Positions 21,301 through 31,916 of a stretch of 64,000 bases of DNA are shown here, piece by piece. The DNA is from Saccharomycopsis fibuligera x Saccharomycopsis cf. fibuligera (Eukaryota; Ascomycota; Saccharomycetes; Ascoideales; Saccharomycopsidaceae), in assembly GCA_001936135.1 (NCBI GenBank), contig CP012810.1, positions 930,001 to 994,000 of the forward strand, written 5' to 3'. The notes beneath the pieces are model-generated. The model had not been told where the DNA came from. It saw nothing but the letters and a program-made list of their open reading frames with translations, and searched no databases. Both the position numbers and the translations under genes were made by a program. Each line of letters opens with the position of its first letter. The first letter of the stretch is position 1.

Positions 21301-23307
21301 TTATGGCTCCATAGGATCCAACGAGCCAAGCTTCCCGGTGTTTCTCCATTCTTCGCCCAAAGCAATTAATTTAACAGCTGCAGTAAAATCTTTACCAGTG
21401 AACCCTTGTGTATAATCAGTAAATAAATAAACTAACAATTTCGAGCCTTGATTTCCGTACGCTTGAAGAAACTGGGTGGCTGCCGCTTGAACCCAGTTAC
21501 AAAGTAAATAGAAATGGGCGTTTGTAATCAATGGCCTATCGACATTCAAGAGTCGTGAAACCATGATCCAGGATTTGGAAATACCTAGTGGCTGGACTAG
21601 TTGCTGTTGAGGAACCCCTAATCTTGCCACAACTGCTTGATTGTCACCAAGTTTGACAGTAGACATTAGTGACCAAAGGGTAAATATACCACCGAGTCTT
21701 TCGGCATAGTTCGTCTCAGCTTCAAACGTTTTGTTAACAGAGTTTTTGTTAGTATACTTCCATCCCATTCTTATTCTACCTTCAACAGTATCTATTGAGC
21801 ATGTGTATCCAAGTATAAATGGGCATTTTTTCATAAATTTGGCAAAAAGTATTTCTTTCAAATGTGGGTATCTGACCAATACGTATACTGCAAGTCGAGA
21901 CAAAGGAAGGCCAGACTTTGAAGAAACAGCAACTTCTGATTCCGCTTGACTAATGATCAACTTTGTGAAAATGTACAAGATCCACTTATATGCCAAAATG
22001 TTGGCTGGATCATTAAAATTTGGAGAAGCGATTGTTTGCGCTTCTTCAATGATTTGTATTACCTCCAACGTAATTTCATTGAGCTTCGATATACTATTAG
22101 TGAGCTGTCCTAATTTTGGATTCAATCTTCTTTTTAATTTTGACGTCAAGTTTTTCAAGTTTTTGTTTTCTGGTTTTTTCATTTCTTCTTTGACATTTAC
22201 ACGATAATTCAAGCAAGTTTCCCGATACTTCAAAAGTTTGGTTTCTATCTTACTTTGAGAAGAAAATGCCATGTCATTGTTTTGTCTTTCCACTGCTTTC
22301 TTTTGAGCTTCTTGGGCTGCATTAGCCTCTTTTTGCTTCTTTTCTTCTTCAGCTTTCTTTCTTTCTTCTTCAGCTTTCTTTCGTTCTTCTCCAGCCTTCT
22401 TTTCCGCTATTATACGTTGACGTTTGGCTTCTTCTTCAGCCTGTCTTTTTCGTTCTTCTTCCTCTTTGCGTTTTCTTTCTGCCTCTTCTTCCCTTCTCTT
22501 TCTTTCAGCTTCCTCTGCTTTTCTCTGTTTTTCTTCTTCTTCTTTACGTTGCCTTTCAATCTCAAGCTGGCGCTGTTTTTCCCTTTCTATCTTTTCATTT
22601 TTGATTTTCTGTAGTTTTGCAACAATCATTTTAGTCTCATTATCTCTTGCGCTGAGTCTACTTGAGATGTTTTCAATTATTTGTTTCTTTACATGTTTGT
22701 ACTCCTGATCAAGTCTTGAATATTGAGCTTTTGTTTCTTCGTGGTCCTGTTTTTCTTTGTCATAAACATAGTCTTGAAACTTGGAGTTCCAGTCTTTAGC
22801 CTTCGTCTCAAATTGCTGGTTTGAACTAGACAATGCATTAGCCGCATCTTGTGACTTTCGCTGCACTATGTTAGAAAAGTTGGGTGCATAATAGGCTAAA
22901 TCTGCTTCATTTTGGACCATTTGTAATCTTTCTCTAATTCCCTTATCATTGAGGATATCGTTAACTACCGACTTGAACGATTTGTTAAATTCAAGAAGAT
23001 GCGTATCATCTTTCTTGGTCCTTTGTAATACTACTTGACTGCTGTCTCTGGTATTATTGCTTATTCTACTTATATCTTCAGCTTCAGTTCCGTATTTTGA
23101 CAAGTCAAATCTCAAGCTTTTATTCGGCGATGCAGACGCTATGGGCAGCGATGATATCCAATTGTTTATACTGTTACCAAAGTTTGTTGATTTGAGCGGT
23201 GTAGAGAACCCGTCGGCTGGAAGGAATGCAGGAATTGAACTAATTCTTTCCTCCGGAGAATGCTCATCAAACTCATAATCATCGTAGTCAAAATCTGCTG
23301 AAAACAT
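21301..23307 (-). CDS. GLE1: mRNA export factor Gle1
   Basis: Sits on the cytoplasmic face of the nuclear pore, where with inositol hexakisphosphate it activates the DEAD-box ATPase Dbp5 to release exported mRNA. The 668-residue protein has an acidic, disordered N terminus, a long highly charged coiled coil (about 190-355) of EEERKR-type heptads, and the GLE1 C-terminal HEAT-like domain from about 400 (YIFTKLIISQAESEVAVSS, then HLKEILFAKFMKKCPFILGY). It is longer than the 538-residue S. cerevisiae protein, mostly in the N-terminal and coiled-coil parts. The first ATG is used. SIW14 lies upstream in the same direction. Confidence 0.92.
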   Translation of the reverse strand: MFSADFDYDDYEFDEHSPEERISSIPAFLPADGFSTPLKSTNFGNSINNWISSLPIASASPNKSLRFDLSKYGTEAEDISRISNNTRDSSQVVLQRTKKDDTHLLEFNKSFKSVVNDILNDKGIRERLQMVQNEADLAYYAPNFSNIVQRKSQDAANALSSSNQQFETKAKDWNSKFQDYVYDKEKQDHEETKAQYSRLDQEYKHVKKQIIENISSRLSARDNETKMIVAKLQKIKNEKIEREKQRQLEIERQRKEEEEKQRKAEEAERKRREEEAERKRKEEEERKRQAEEEAKRQRIIAEKKAGEERKKAEEERKKAEEEKKQKEANAAQEAQKKAVERQNNDMAFSSQSKIETKLLKYRETCLNYRVNVKEEMKKPENKNLKNLTSKLKRRLNPKLGQLTNSISKLNEITLEVIQIIEEAQTIASPNFNDPANILAYKWILYIFTKLIISQAESEVAVSSKSGLPLSRLAVYVLVRYPHLKEILFAKFMKKCPFILGYTCSIDTVEGRIRMGWKYTNKNSVNKTFEAETNYAERLGGIFTLWSLMSTVKLGDNQAVVARLGVPQQQLVQPLGISKSWIMVSRLLNVDRPLITNAHFYLLCNWVQAAATQFLQAYGNQGSKLLVYLFTDYTQGFTGKDFTAAVKLIALGEEWRNTGKLGSLDPMEP

Positions 23308-23877
23308 TACCTAGCCTATATCGCAATGGTGAGATCTGAGTATTAGTTAATTTTTGGACCAATTTAACCAATTCGCTTTATATTTTTATTCCCGTCTTCG
23401 TTTTTCCACGAAATTTTTGATGAATGCATAAAGGAGTGCGCATAGTGTAAAGTGAGTGCTGTCATATCTGCGGCGCATATTTGAACCGAATAGTGAGTAC
23501 ATTCCGTATCAACTCGCGTCTAACCGCAAAAATCTCTATTTTATTATCAGTGGCTAACCCATATAGAAAAGAAAAACATTTATAAACAAGAATACACAAG
23601 CACAAGCATCTAAGAAGTATGTAAAAAGTGATTAAGAAAAAAATAGTGAATATAAACTACATTGCATTTGGAAGTAAAATGCGAAAATAAATGGACAGTA
23701 AATGAATGAGAAAAGAGAATGTAATAATATAATAGCAGTGCAATGTAAACCATGTAAGTGTCATTTACACCAGAAAGTCAAATAGCAAAAGGAAACTTAA
23801 AAATTGAAGATTAAAAGCGAAAAAAATTAGAAAATTGGAAAATTAGAAAATTGGAAAAAAAAAGGCCAAAAGGGAGA
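23308..23877. other. Intergenic region GLE1-SIW14
   Basis: About 570 AT-rich bases with the GLE1 promoter and the SIW14 3' flank, including short direct repeats of AAAATTGGAAAATTAG (23827-23850). No gene is seen. Confidence 0.7.
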
Positions 23878-24612
23878 TCACCAGCTAATAGGTAACCAAT
23901 GATTTTTAGATGCAAGGTTAATAATTTCGTTATCTTCATACAATTCAATGAACTGTTGGTCCAAGGCTCTAACCTTAGGCAGAGCAAAACGACGGTACTC
24001 ATCAAAGATCATTGTCAATGACCAATTTTGTAATTTTCTGATACAGCCAACCAAGCATCCAGTTCTATGCTTGCCACGATTGCAGTGTATGAGCAAAGGA
24101 TGATTCTCAGGATTTAGCACAATCTTGAGAATTTCAGTTATTGACTGCTGTGGGATATTTATAAAAGGTTCCTTATTTCCGGAAATAGGCACCTGATGAA
24201 ACTTGATATTATTTTCAATCAAAAAATCGGTATTTTCCTTCGGATATGGTTCGGGGATTAACACCACAATTGACTTTAAGCGGAGTCTTTGTAAAAACGA
24301 GAAGTTTTCTGGTCTGGGGAAAGAAGACCGATAAATGAGGCCGGCCACGTTGGAAAAGTTTTCAGGTGGCTGGAGAGACTTGAGTGGCTTCGAAATAGCA
24401 AGTTTCCTCGTTTCCGAAGAGCCTTCGATGCTTTTAGAAGTATTAGCAGCAATATTAGTGGTACCAGCATCAACACCAGTATCATTGGCAACGTTGCCAT
24501 CGCGGGATGTGGCATTGGCTGAGCTATCGAGACGGAACCCTAGCGGAAGAGAAAGGCTAGGGCTATGCTCCGGAGGAGGAGGAGGAGGATGTGAATCTGC
24601 CACTGCCTCCAT
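23878..24612 (-). CDS. SIW14: Siw14/Oca-family atypical dual-specificity phosphatase (inositol pyrophosphatase)
   Basis: The family removes the beta phosphate from 5-diphosphoinositol phosphates and influences stress and phosphate signalling. In the 244-residue product the first 75 residues are low-complexity (Pro- and Ser/Ala-rich). The catalytic domain follows (LKSLQPPENFSNVAGLIYRS onwards), with the active-site loop HCNRGKHRTG carrying nucleophile Cys177 and Arg183, the exact Siw14 CX5R signature. OCA1 or OCA2 paralogs are alternatives, but they have altered active sites, so SIW14 fits best. The start is the first ATG. The promoter lies in the spacer to the right. Confidence 0.9.
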   Translation of the reverse strand: MEAVADSHPPPPPPEHSPSLSLPLGFRLDSSANATSRDGNVANDTGVDAGTTNIAANTSKSIEGSSETRKLAISKPLKSLQPPENFSNVAGLIYRSSFPRPENFSFLQRLRLKSIVVLIPEPYPKENTDFLIENNIKFHQVPISGNKEPFINIPQQSITEILKIVLNPENHPLLIHCNRGKHRTGCLVGCIRKLQNWSLTMIFDEYRRFALPKVRALDQQFIELYEDNEIINLASKNHWLPISW

Positions 24613-26516
24613 TGGAGAGATGCGCCGTTCACTTAGGGAGGGTTTTTATGTATGTTAGTGGGTAAAATTTGTAGCGGTGAGCATTCTTTTCTGGGAAACA
24701 GCCACCAGTTGGTGATGGATGATGTTGCAAGCCGTTGATGTTCAACCGTTTTTAATGTTTCTGTTGCTTTCTTTCTTTTGTTGTTTCCACGCCTCGCTAT
24801 TTTCCTTTCCGTGTTTCTCGCTTACTCATTCCAGTCTGCCTTTACAGTAAACCATGTGATATATCACGTTACTGATACCGTACGTTCGCCTGCAGCTTCC
24901 ATATATATATATAGACTATGTGAGGCTGCTGTCAGGAGGCTCTCAATGAAATAATTACTGTGCTCCAGACAAAAAGAGTATTGGATATACTTCTTCTTGC
25001 TGTGTATGTTCCCTTTTGTTTGTATTTTTTAATTCTATCTTCAATAGCTGATTGCAATGGTAACAGGTTTCTATAAATAAAGTATTTAGCAATGATTTGC
25101 AATCGAAACGTTTCAAATGATGTTTTCACTAGCTTGAAGTTAATGGTTTCGGCATAATGTGTTACAAAAAAGTCACAAAAATCACCTCTTCTTGACTGGT
25201 TGAGGAAGGTTGATTTTTCCAAACATTTGCGTGGGTGATATCTTTGGTTGGAGTTGGACGAAAAAGAGTTGGTAATGTTTACAAAAGGGTTTTTAACTAT
25301 TTGCGAAAGTTGTGAGGAAGTCTAAAAAAAATATCAGCTAGACTTGAAACGCTTTTATTCAAAATTTTTCAAAACAAAATTCTATTTTCTTTTTCTGAAA
25401 AATAAACATAACAAATTTAGAGAAAGCAAGGATGATAAAAGACATGCTTCACCAAATAGAATGTATCTCTTAACAAAAAAAAAAAAAAAAAAAGAGCATT
25501 CTTTTAAGTACTTTTTATGATTCTGTAGAAACTTTTTGGCTAATTGGCTATTAAGGCTGTTGCTCACAAAATAAAAGCAGCTTGTCTTTCATGGATTTTT
25601 AGCTGTCCTTCTTAAAGACTTGTCACCATCCTCAGAATTTGTGAATTATATTAGTCAAGTTCGTCTTTCATGCATGTTACATTATATCCGTGCAACTGTA
25701 CGCCGGAAAAACCCCAACTGCCATTTTGTCTCCGCAATAAGTCCCGCTAAACTACGGAATCTCCGTACCAGGTACCGCAATGTATACCGCTGAATTTACT
25801 GGTCATTTATACTGTCCGTAGAGATTGGTAGATGCATGGAAATTTGGATATAGAAAAACCGCACCACCAAATAACCGTTCGTATCTGACGGTTGTATCCG
25901 CCCATTTTCCTAACTTCCCGAACTTCAACGCAGTTCCCGTTTTTCTGGATTTTTTTTAAATGAAAATACGGAATGCTGAAAAAGAATAAAATACTCTTGC
26001 AGTACGCAAACTTTTCGTAAATGATATCTCAGAAGCCTGTTTAAATTGCCATAAAGCCGTCTTCTAATCACGCTGCTCAGCTCCTTCTATGACTGCATGA
26101 CTCTATCCAACTTTTTGGCGCTTTGTTTTTTCATCTTTCTATTCATTGCCATTTATGTTAGAGCGTCTTTACTCTAGGACAGTCTAGTACCAAAGAACAA
26201 ATTGTAGATAGCTGATTAAAATAAATACTTATGCGAACGTGTCCTTGTACGAATATGCCGTATTTATAAATAGCACAAGTAGTAATAATTGTAACAATAA
26301 TAAAAGAAACAACTATAACAATATTGATATGAATTTTAAATCAGCCGTTAAAGATTTGAGTTCCTTAAACATTTAAAGGGATTCTATAGAAACTTGTATT
26401 TACTGTTGATGTAGAGTCTGTATCAAATCAAATATGTTTGCAACTCGGCTCCGTAAGTCTCATCATTAATTGAACAAGAATTTTAACTAAATAAATTTAC
26501 TAGATAAGAAAACTAT
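24613..26516. other. Spacer between SIW14 and SKI2
   Basis: Holds the SIW14 promoter (TATATATATATA at about 24901-24912) and the SKI2 3' flank, plus the start-less frame at 24932-25321. The stretch 25380-25570 has another non-ATG frame interrupted by a T/A homopolymer. Beyond 25600 I see no coding signal. Confidence 0.6.
24932..25321 (-). pseudogene. Start-less open frame: possible 3' exon of a spliced gene, or a decayed gene
   Basis: A 129-codon frame (plus stop) with ordinary amino-acid composition but no in-frame ATG. It opens directly after a T-run followed by AG on the minus strand (TTTTTTTTAG ending at 25322), which resembles a 3' splice site. The first 40 residues are rich in Ser, Asn, Lys and Arg with almost no acidic residues (TSSQLSQIVKNPFVNITNSF at the start), as in a mitochondrial presequence. 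The next part, including RLQIIAKYFIYRNLLPLQSA and IEDRIKKYKQKG, looks folded. I recognise no family. I could not find a convincing first exon or a consensus TACTAAC upstream, so this may be a relic or chance. Confidence 0.25.
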
Positions 26517-29500
26517 CTAAAGATACAAACTAGCACAAAACACAATATCTCTTTTAATTTTTTCTTGAGATTCAGACATCTTGGCATGCAATGCTGAATT
26601 ACCAATGATTGCTGCTGCATTTTTAACTTCACGACAAACTTCATCAAGTCTAGTTATAACCCTAACAATTGTCCCTTCTGATTCTGGACTAATTTCCATG
26701 ATTTTGCTAAATGACATTCCTCTAGCCCATTCGTACACCACGTTCACCAAGGCAAAACGTTTACGTTCCAAAAAGTCTTCTTCTTCAGCACTTAGACCAA
26801 CTTGATGTTTCTGGTACGTGGCTAACACTGTGCCCACAATTTCCTTAATACGTGAAGCCCCTTTCTCTAATCTTGGGGTCAAAAAAGGATCTTCTTCATC
26901 AATATGGGCCCGGCCTTCGTAAACAAAACATGATAATAACGCAACTATTTCTTCTGGTTCAAAATCACCCAAAAAGTTATCCAAAATTAATTCAGTGACT
27001 ATTAATTCCCAGCCACTGTTCACTTCACAAGCAACTCTACCTTTGAGCAACACATTCAAATTGAAATCAACAAATTCCAAATCTTTCAAAACTGATAATC
27101 TGGATTCATAGTCAGGCAACAATTCCAAATTTTCTCCCGAAATAATCGTTTGCATGTCTCTAAGCTTTTCCTTCAATCTAGCCTTTTGTTCGAGAATATT
27201 CAAATTCTTCAAAAATTTGTCATGATTCATTAATTCAAGATATTTTGAATTTTCAATAATTTCATTGACAATTGCCCGTTTGCGTTTTTCCAAACTATGC
27301 ACCCCGAGAGTCAAAAATCCATCCCAGTTCAATTCTTGCCATTCGGTTTGGTACTTGAGTAATAATTTAAGTTTGGAGCCTACTGATTCGTCATCCTTAG
27401 TTAATACGTTTCTTGTCACCAATTCAACATCTTCAAATGGCACTTCAACACGTTTAAGTCTGCCATTGAATTCTATTGATGGCAAGTTTAAAGCATTAAT
27501 AAATCCAGGAACCATTGATAAATACGGTATACCGCTGTAACTTTTTTCATGGAATGATTCCTTTTTGTCCCCCATATTGAATTGCAACACTGTTAATGAC
27601 TTGTTGTTTGTCTGGACAATGAATGCTGGCCTAGCTTTGCAATTTTTATCTCGGAAAACAATTAATCTACCACCAGATAATTTCTTTCTCATAATTGGGT
27701 TTTCTGCAGCAGATTCAAGAATTTCTCTAATGAGCAATTTATATTCTGTAAATTTGGAATGCAAATCTTGAAGCAATAAAGATTCAGTATCATCAAAATC
27801 TTGATCATCAATTCTCAATCCAGTAATTTTGGTCTCTAACTTTTTAGCATTTTCCATATGGTCGGACATCATCAGCTGTGATGAATTCTCCCCAAAAGAA
27901 TGCTTAATCATTTCTTCAACTTTCAAAGCTTCAATTCTTAATAAATTCAAAATCATATTGTAAGTTAATCTAAATTGAGACTGTAATTTAGTTGAAGCAC
28001 CTAATGTAACTTCTTTGAATGTTAATGATTCCAATGGTTGATTATATGCCATGACAATAACCGTGCCAATCTTGTCTAAACCTCTTCTGCCTGCTCTACC
28101 AGACATTTGTGTAAATTCGCCAGGAAGCAAGTTTCTAAAACTTTTCCCATCATGCTTTCGCAACTCACTAAAGATCACTGTTTTAGTAGGCAAATTCAAG
28201 CCCATGGCAAAAGTTTCCGTAGCAAAAAGCACTTTAACTAATGATTTGGCAAAAAGAATTTCAATAATTTCTTTAATAATTGGCAATAATCCCCCATGAT
28301 GCATGGCAATACCTCTTTTTAACATTTCTTTAACTTTTAAGATCTGTGGTAATGTACGGTCTTCTTTCTTCAACCTAGAAATTGCACCTTCAATAAAACG
28401 ATGAATCTCTGACTTTTCTTTGGCAGTGGTATAGTCAATTGATGATAATGTTTCTACATATTCTTCGCATCTCTTTTTGCTAAAGACGAACACAACCGCA
28501 GGTAATAGTTCCTGCTTATGCAAATACTGAACTAATTCAATCCATGTTCTTTTATTTGGTCCATCACGGTTTATGAATTGCTTTCTTGTGTTACCATGAT
28601 TATTTGAGAAGCCGCCTCTTCCACGAGTCATTGCACCTCCACTACCATTACCACCACCACGGCCACCGCGGCCTCCAGAGCCACCACCGCGACCACCTCT
28701 ACCACCTCTACCACCTCTATCACCTTGGTTTGATACAGCTTTAGTAGGTTTTCCTTCTAATTTCGCCTTGTGTTTCTTGAAGCCGTCCTCCAAAAAGTTT
28801 CGCTGAGCATCAATAAGCTTGAATAAATCGCCTTTAGCCCAAGCAAAAATCTCCAAAGGAACAGGTCTCTTTGGAGTACTAATAACATAAATATCTTTTT
28901 GCTTGGTCCTACCAACCCAATTAGCAAACTCATAGGTATTAGGAACCGTAGCACTAAGTAAAATGAATTTAACATGTGGTGGTAACATTATGATAACTTC
29001 TTCCCAAACCACCCCTCTATCAACATCATTGACATAATGAACTTCATCAAATATAACAAATTCAACATCTCTGATCAAATCAGCGCCTCTATAAAGCATA
29101 GATCTAAGAATTTCCGTGGTCATTATTAGACAATTGGCAGTCGGGTTGATTTGCACATCACCGGTTATTAACCCAACATCAATATCTTCGAAATCTTCTT
29201 TAAAATCTCTAAACTTTTGATTTGATAATGCTTTGATTGGGGATGTGTAAATGGCCTTTGTCATGTTTCTATTGGCCATGGAAATTGCATATTCAGCCAC
29301 AACGGTTTTACCTGCAGATGTATGAGCAGCAACAAACACCGAATCGTTTTGTTCCAAATGGTAAATTGCTTCTTTTTGAAAAGTATCTAATTCAAAAGGC
29401 CAATCTCTAGCCATATTAGGCACTAAATCTCTGAAATTCTCAATGGTATGGTTTAAATCTATCATATGAGCCCATTCTCTTTTTCTCAATAAAGAGTTTG

Positions 29501-30323
29501 TAGTACGTGACTTCTGGATCTGGATTTCGCTTGGAAGATACTGATCAATACCTGCCTTATCAGTTGAAAAAGCATCATCATCAACCGCAGCACCGTCACC
29601 AAGAACATTACGCAAATCGTCCTCGTTTTCCTCTTCGAGAGGTTCTTCTCCTTCATCTGCATCGCTGTCTTTTTCCTTTTTGGTTTCTTGTTCATTGATT
29701 GATTGTAATTCGCCTTCCAACTCGATTAAACTACCTACTCCTAAATTATCATCAATTTTCAAACCTCTAGGAAGCCCTTCTGGCATATCATATAATCCAT
29801 CTTTATCACGATGCAACAATTTCAAAGCTTTAGCTGATCTGTCTGCTTCGTTATTCATAGCAATCCCACCTGGAGCAAATGGCAAAAATGTAGTGTTCCC
29901 TCTAACGGCTGAACTCTTGGAAGTGAATTGTCTATTCAAAGATAACGAATTACTAGAATTACTGTTTTCAACTCTCGTTAGATCCACTTCTTCAGCATAT
30001 CGGTCAATACGGCCTTCAATGCCTCGTCTTTTGAATTTCAAAAGCATGTTGTCGGTGGCCTCTGGGGCGCTTAACAAACCATCATAAAATTGCACTTTGG
30101 AAAAATCAGGTTTATTTTGGACTAAATCCAATATGCTCCATGGAATATTGTTGCTTGGGGTTAAGTAATTCTGTTTCAATTTATTGTTGATATGCTGATC
30201 TGATGGATTTGGTTCTGTGTATGTTGATTCGAATAATGGATCAATTGGTGCATCAAGTGAATCTTCGGTGGACAATTGTTGCACTCCGTGAATTATCTCT
30301 TGTAATTCACTATCATCAAGCAT
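26517..30323 (-). CDS. SKI2: Ski complex RNA helicase Ski2
   Basis: DExH-box helicase that threads cytoplasmic mRNA into the exosome with Ski3 and Ski8, and acts in 3'-5' decay and antiviral defence. The 1268-residue product (S. cerevisiae 1287) has an N-terminal Ski3/Ski8-binding arm and RecA1 with VAAHTSAGKT (about 330-340) and DEVHY (about 425). An Arg/Gly-rich insertion follows (about 531-575), then RecA2 with the helicase motif QMSGRAGRRGLD, the arch/KOW insertion and the C-terminal DSHCT domain (LLSCFVYEG onward). Homology to Mtr4 is expected, but the N-terminal arm and the RGG linker favour Ski2. The first ATG is used. Confidence 0.93.
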   Translation of the reverse strand: MLDDSELQEIIHGVQQLSTEDSLDAPIDPLFESTYTEPNPSDQHINNKLKQNYLTPSNNIPWSILDLVQNKPDFSKVQFYDGLLSAPEATDNMLLKFKRRGIEGRIDRYAEEVDLTRVENSNSSNSLSLNRQFTSKSSAVRGNTTFLPFAPGGIAMNNEADRSAKALKLLHRDKDGLYDMPEGLPRGLKIDDNLGVGSLIELEGELQSINEQETKKEKDSDADEGEEPLEEENEDDLRNVLGDGAAVDDDAFSTDKAGIDQYLPSEIQIQKSRTTNSLLRKREWAHMIDLNHTIENFRDLVPNMARDWPFELDTFQKEAIYHLEQNDSVFVAAHTSAGKTVVAEYAISMANRNMTKAIYTSPIKALSNQKFRDFKEDFEDIDVGLITGDVQINPTANCLIMTTEILRSMLYRGADLIRDVEFVIFDEVHYVNDVDRGVVWEEVIIMLPPHVKFILLSATVPNTYEFANWVGRTKQKDIYVISTPKRPVPLEIFAWAKGDLFKLIDAQRNFLEDGFKKHKAKLEGKPTKAVSNQGDRGGRGGRGGRGGGSGGRGGRGGGNGSGGAMTRGRGGFSNNHGNTRKQFINRDGPNKRTWIELVQYLHKQELLPAVVFVFSKKRCEEYVETLSSIDYTTAKEKSEIHRFIEGAISRLKKEDRTLPQILKVKEMLKRGIAMHHGGLLPIIKEIIEILFAKSLVKVLFATETFAMGLNLPTKTVIFSELRKHDGKSFRNLLPGEFTQMSGRAGRRGLDKIGTVIVMAYNQPLESLTFKEVTLGASTKLQSQFRLTYNMILNLLRIEALKVEEMIKHSFGENSSQLMMSDHMENAKKLETKITGLRIDDQDFDDTESLLLQDLHSKFTEYKLLIREILESAAENPIMRKKLSGGRLIVFRDKNCKARPAFIVQTNNKSLTVLQFNMGDKKESFHEKSYSGIPYLSMVPGFINALNLPSIEFNGRLKRVEVPFEDVELVTRNVLTKDDESVGSKLKLLLKYQTEWQELNWDGFLTLGVHSLEKRKRAIVNEIIENSKYLELMNHDKFLKNLNILEQKARLKEKLRDMQTIISGENLELLPDYESRLSVLKDLEFVDFNLNVLLKGRVACEVNSGWELIVTELILDNFLGDFEPEEIVALLSCFVYEGRAHIDEEDPFLTPRLEKGASRIKEIVGTVLATYQKHQVGLSAEEEDFLERKRFALVNVVYEWARGMSFSKIMEISPESEGTIVRVITRLDEVCREVKNAAAIIGNSALHAKMSESQEKIKRDIVFCASLYL

Positions 30324-31405
30324 TTTGAGAGCCCCCTTGTTTTTTCGTTAAACCTTGCTTAATGATATATGCTTCAAAGGGTCGGATGATACTGCTTACA
30401 CCGGTGCTCTTAAATCTTATATTGCTTTGCGTGAGTCGATGCCTATTGCCGTCTATTAAATTTACAATACGCATTTTCATATGAACTGATTACTTTTTTC
30501 ACCCAGATGAAGCCTATATGCATAATTAGGCAACATAATGTATATATGGTATGATTACAAACTCCCACCGTCTTGAGCATCCTTAACTTTAGTTGCCATA
30601 TATATAATATCGCTGTGATTTCATTTATCAAGTATCTTATAAATTCATCTTATTTTCGTGTTAAAACTTCTTGAAAGACCAAAACCGTTTTTTCTATTTG
30701 AAAATTCGTTACTTCACGTCCGCTGCCTATTATTGCCAACCAATGCACATAGCTTCGCAAATATTCACTTCTGCGACAGGTGAATGTTTAAAAGACATTT
30801 TTGTCTTGACGGCATGGTTGCCACTTCAAAGGAGCATCCGGTTCTACTAGAACTATCGTCTTTTAGATATGACTCTTATTTTTTTACTTTCTTATTTTTT
30901 TTTTTTTTTTTTGTAGAATGAAGTGTTTTCCTTTTTGTGCAGATGTATATCTTCGATGCGATGCCAAAGGGCTCATCTCGATGATTTGACATACATCAAC
31001 TAGCCCTATGAGCCGAAAGCTTAATAAGACAGCGGAATTATTGTTTCCAATTCATTATCATGATGTTACTACAGTAGTATTCTTGGCACAATCGGTGCGA
31101 AAGCTATACTGTAATATGGCCCTTTGACCCTCATCCGGAACGACAAAAAGAAGCCTTATAAATTGCCTGGAAAGCAAGCTTTGTTGATTCTTTACTTCAA
31201 ATTAATACCTCTTTTTTGATACTACTACAATATAATTGGTCCTTTTGCTCATTTAGCTTATTGGTCAATTAATTGTGTACTATTGACCAGGTCAGACTGT
31301 GCAGTACATCCTTTACGATATATGGACGATGGAATGGTTCACCGCAATGGCACTGTACCGCACTGCGGGCACCACCGGACATCATCACAACTAATAAAAA
31401 TACTC

Positions 31406-31414
31406 TATAAATAA
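31406..31414 (+). promoter_or_regulatory. TATA box of a possible unannotated plus-strand transcript
   Basis: TATAAATAA is followed by a GC-rich block, palindromic ACGCGCGT (31472-31479), ACGCGT (31486-31491) and CCCCT (31513-31517), a stress-element core. The cluster looks like a regulated promoter facing right, about 260 bases before the ATG at 31668. Confidence 0.4.
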
Positions 31415-31618
31415 TCCGTACCGGGGCAGCCGCTGGGGCGGAAAATTGATTGAGCTCGATTTATTAAAGAAACGCGCGTTGTGCCACGCGTGTTCTAGAA
31501 TCGCTCCCTCCCCCCTTTGTGTCTATTTTTCTCTAGGTGAAGCTTGTGCTGATCATGGCGCGCAGGATGTACATCAGAATAATAATAGCTGTATAACAGC
31601 AGTATTCTGCCGTTGCTA

Positions 31619-31658
31619 AGCTCAGCTCAGCTCAGTTCGAGCAGCTCAGCTCAGCTCA
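31619..31658. repeat. AGCTC pentamer repeats
   Basis: Two blocks of tandem AGCTC units (31619-31635 and 31643-31658) flank TTCGAGC. Because AGCT is self-complementary, the whole 40-base stretch can also fold on itself. It ends just before the ATG at 31658. Confidence 0.9.
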
Positions 31659-31667
31659 TGAGTGAAA

Positions 31668-31916
31668 ATGCATGCATGGACGGCTCCTCGGTGGAGAATG
31701 GTCGAGGACATTATTTTGTTTCGAACTGATTTCAATTTAAGTCCTGACCGATTATATAATGACGAGGATGTAATGACGGTATGGGTGATGCTAAGGAATG
31801 AATTAGAAGTTCAGACCAAATTGATCAGGCTTTGCAGCTTTAGCTTACTTACTAGACGTTTAAAAACTAATAAATTCATTTGTCGACATTTGCGTCCTTT
31901 AGGAAATAAGCAATAA
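31668..31916 (+). CDS. Orphan 82-residue ORF behind a TATA-type promoter
   Basis: ATG-started frame of 82 codons with balanced composition (MHAWTAPRWRMVEDIILFRT at the start, RLKTNKFICRHLRPLGNKQ at the end). No family is recognised and no membrane segment is obvious. A TATA box, ACGCGT and CCCCT motifs lie 150-260 bases upstream. A second ATG at 31658 opens a 23-codon overlapping frame. A chance ORF remains the default explanation in a 2.9 kb spacer. Confidence 0.25.
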   Translation: MHAWTAPRWRMVEDIILFRTDFNLSPDRLYNDEDVMTVWVMLRNELEVQTKLIRLCSFSLLTRRLKTNKFICRHLRPLGNKQ

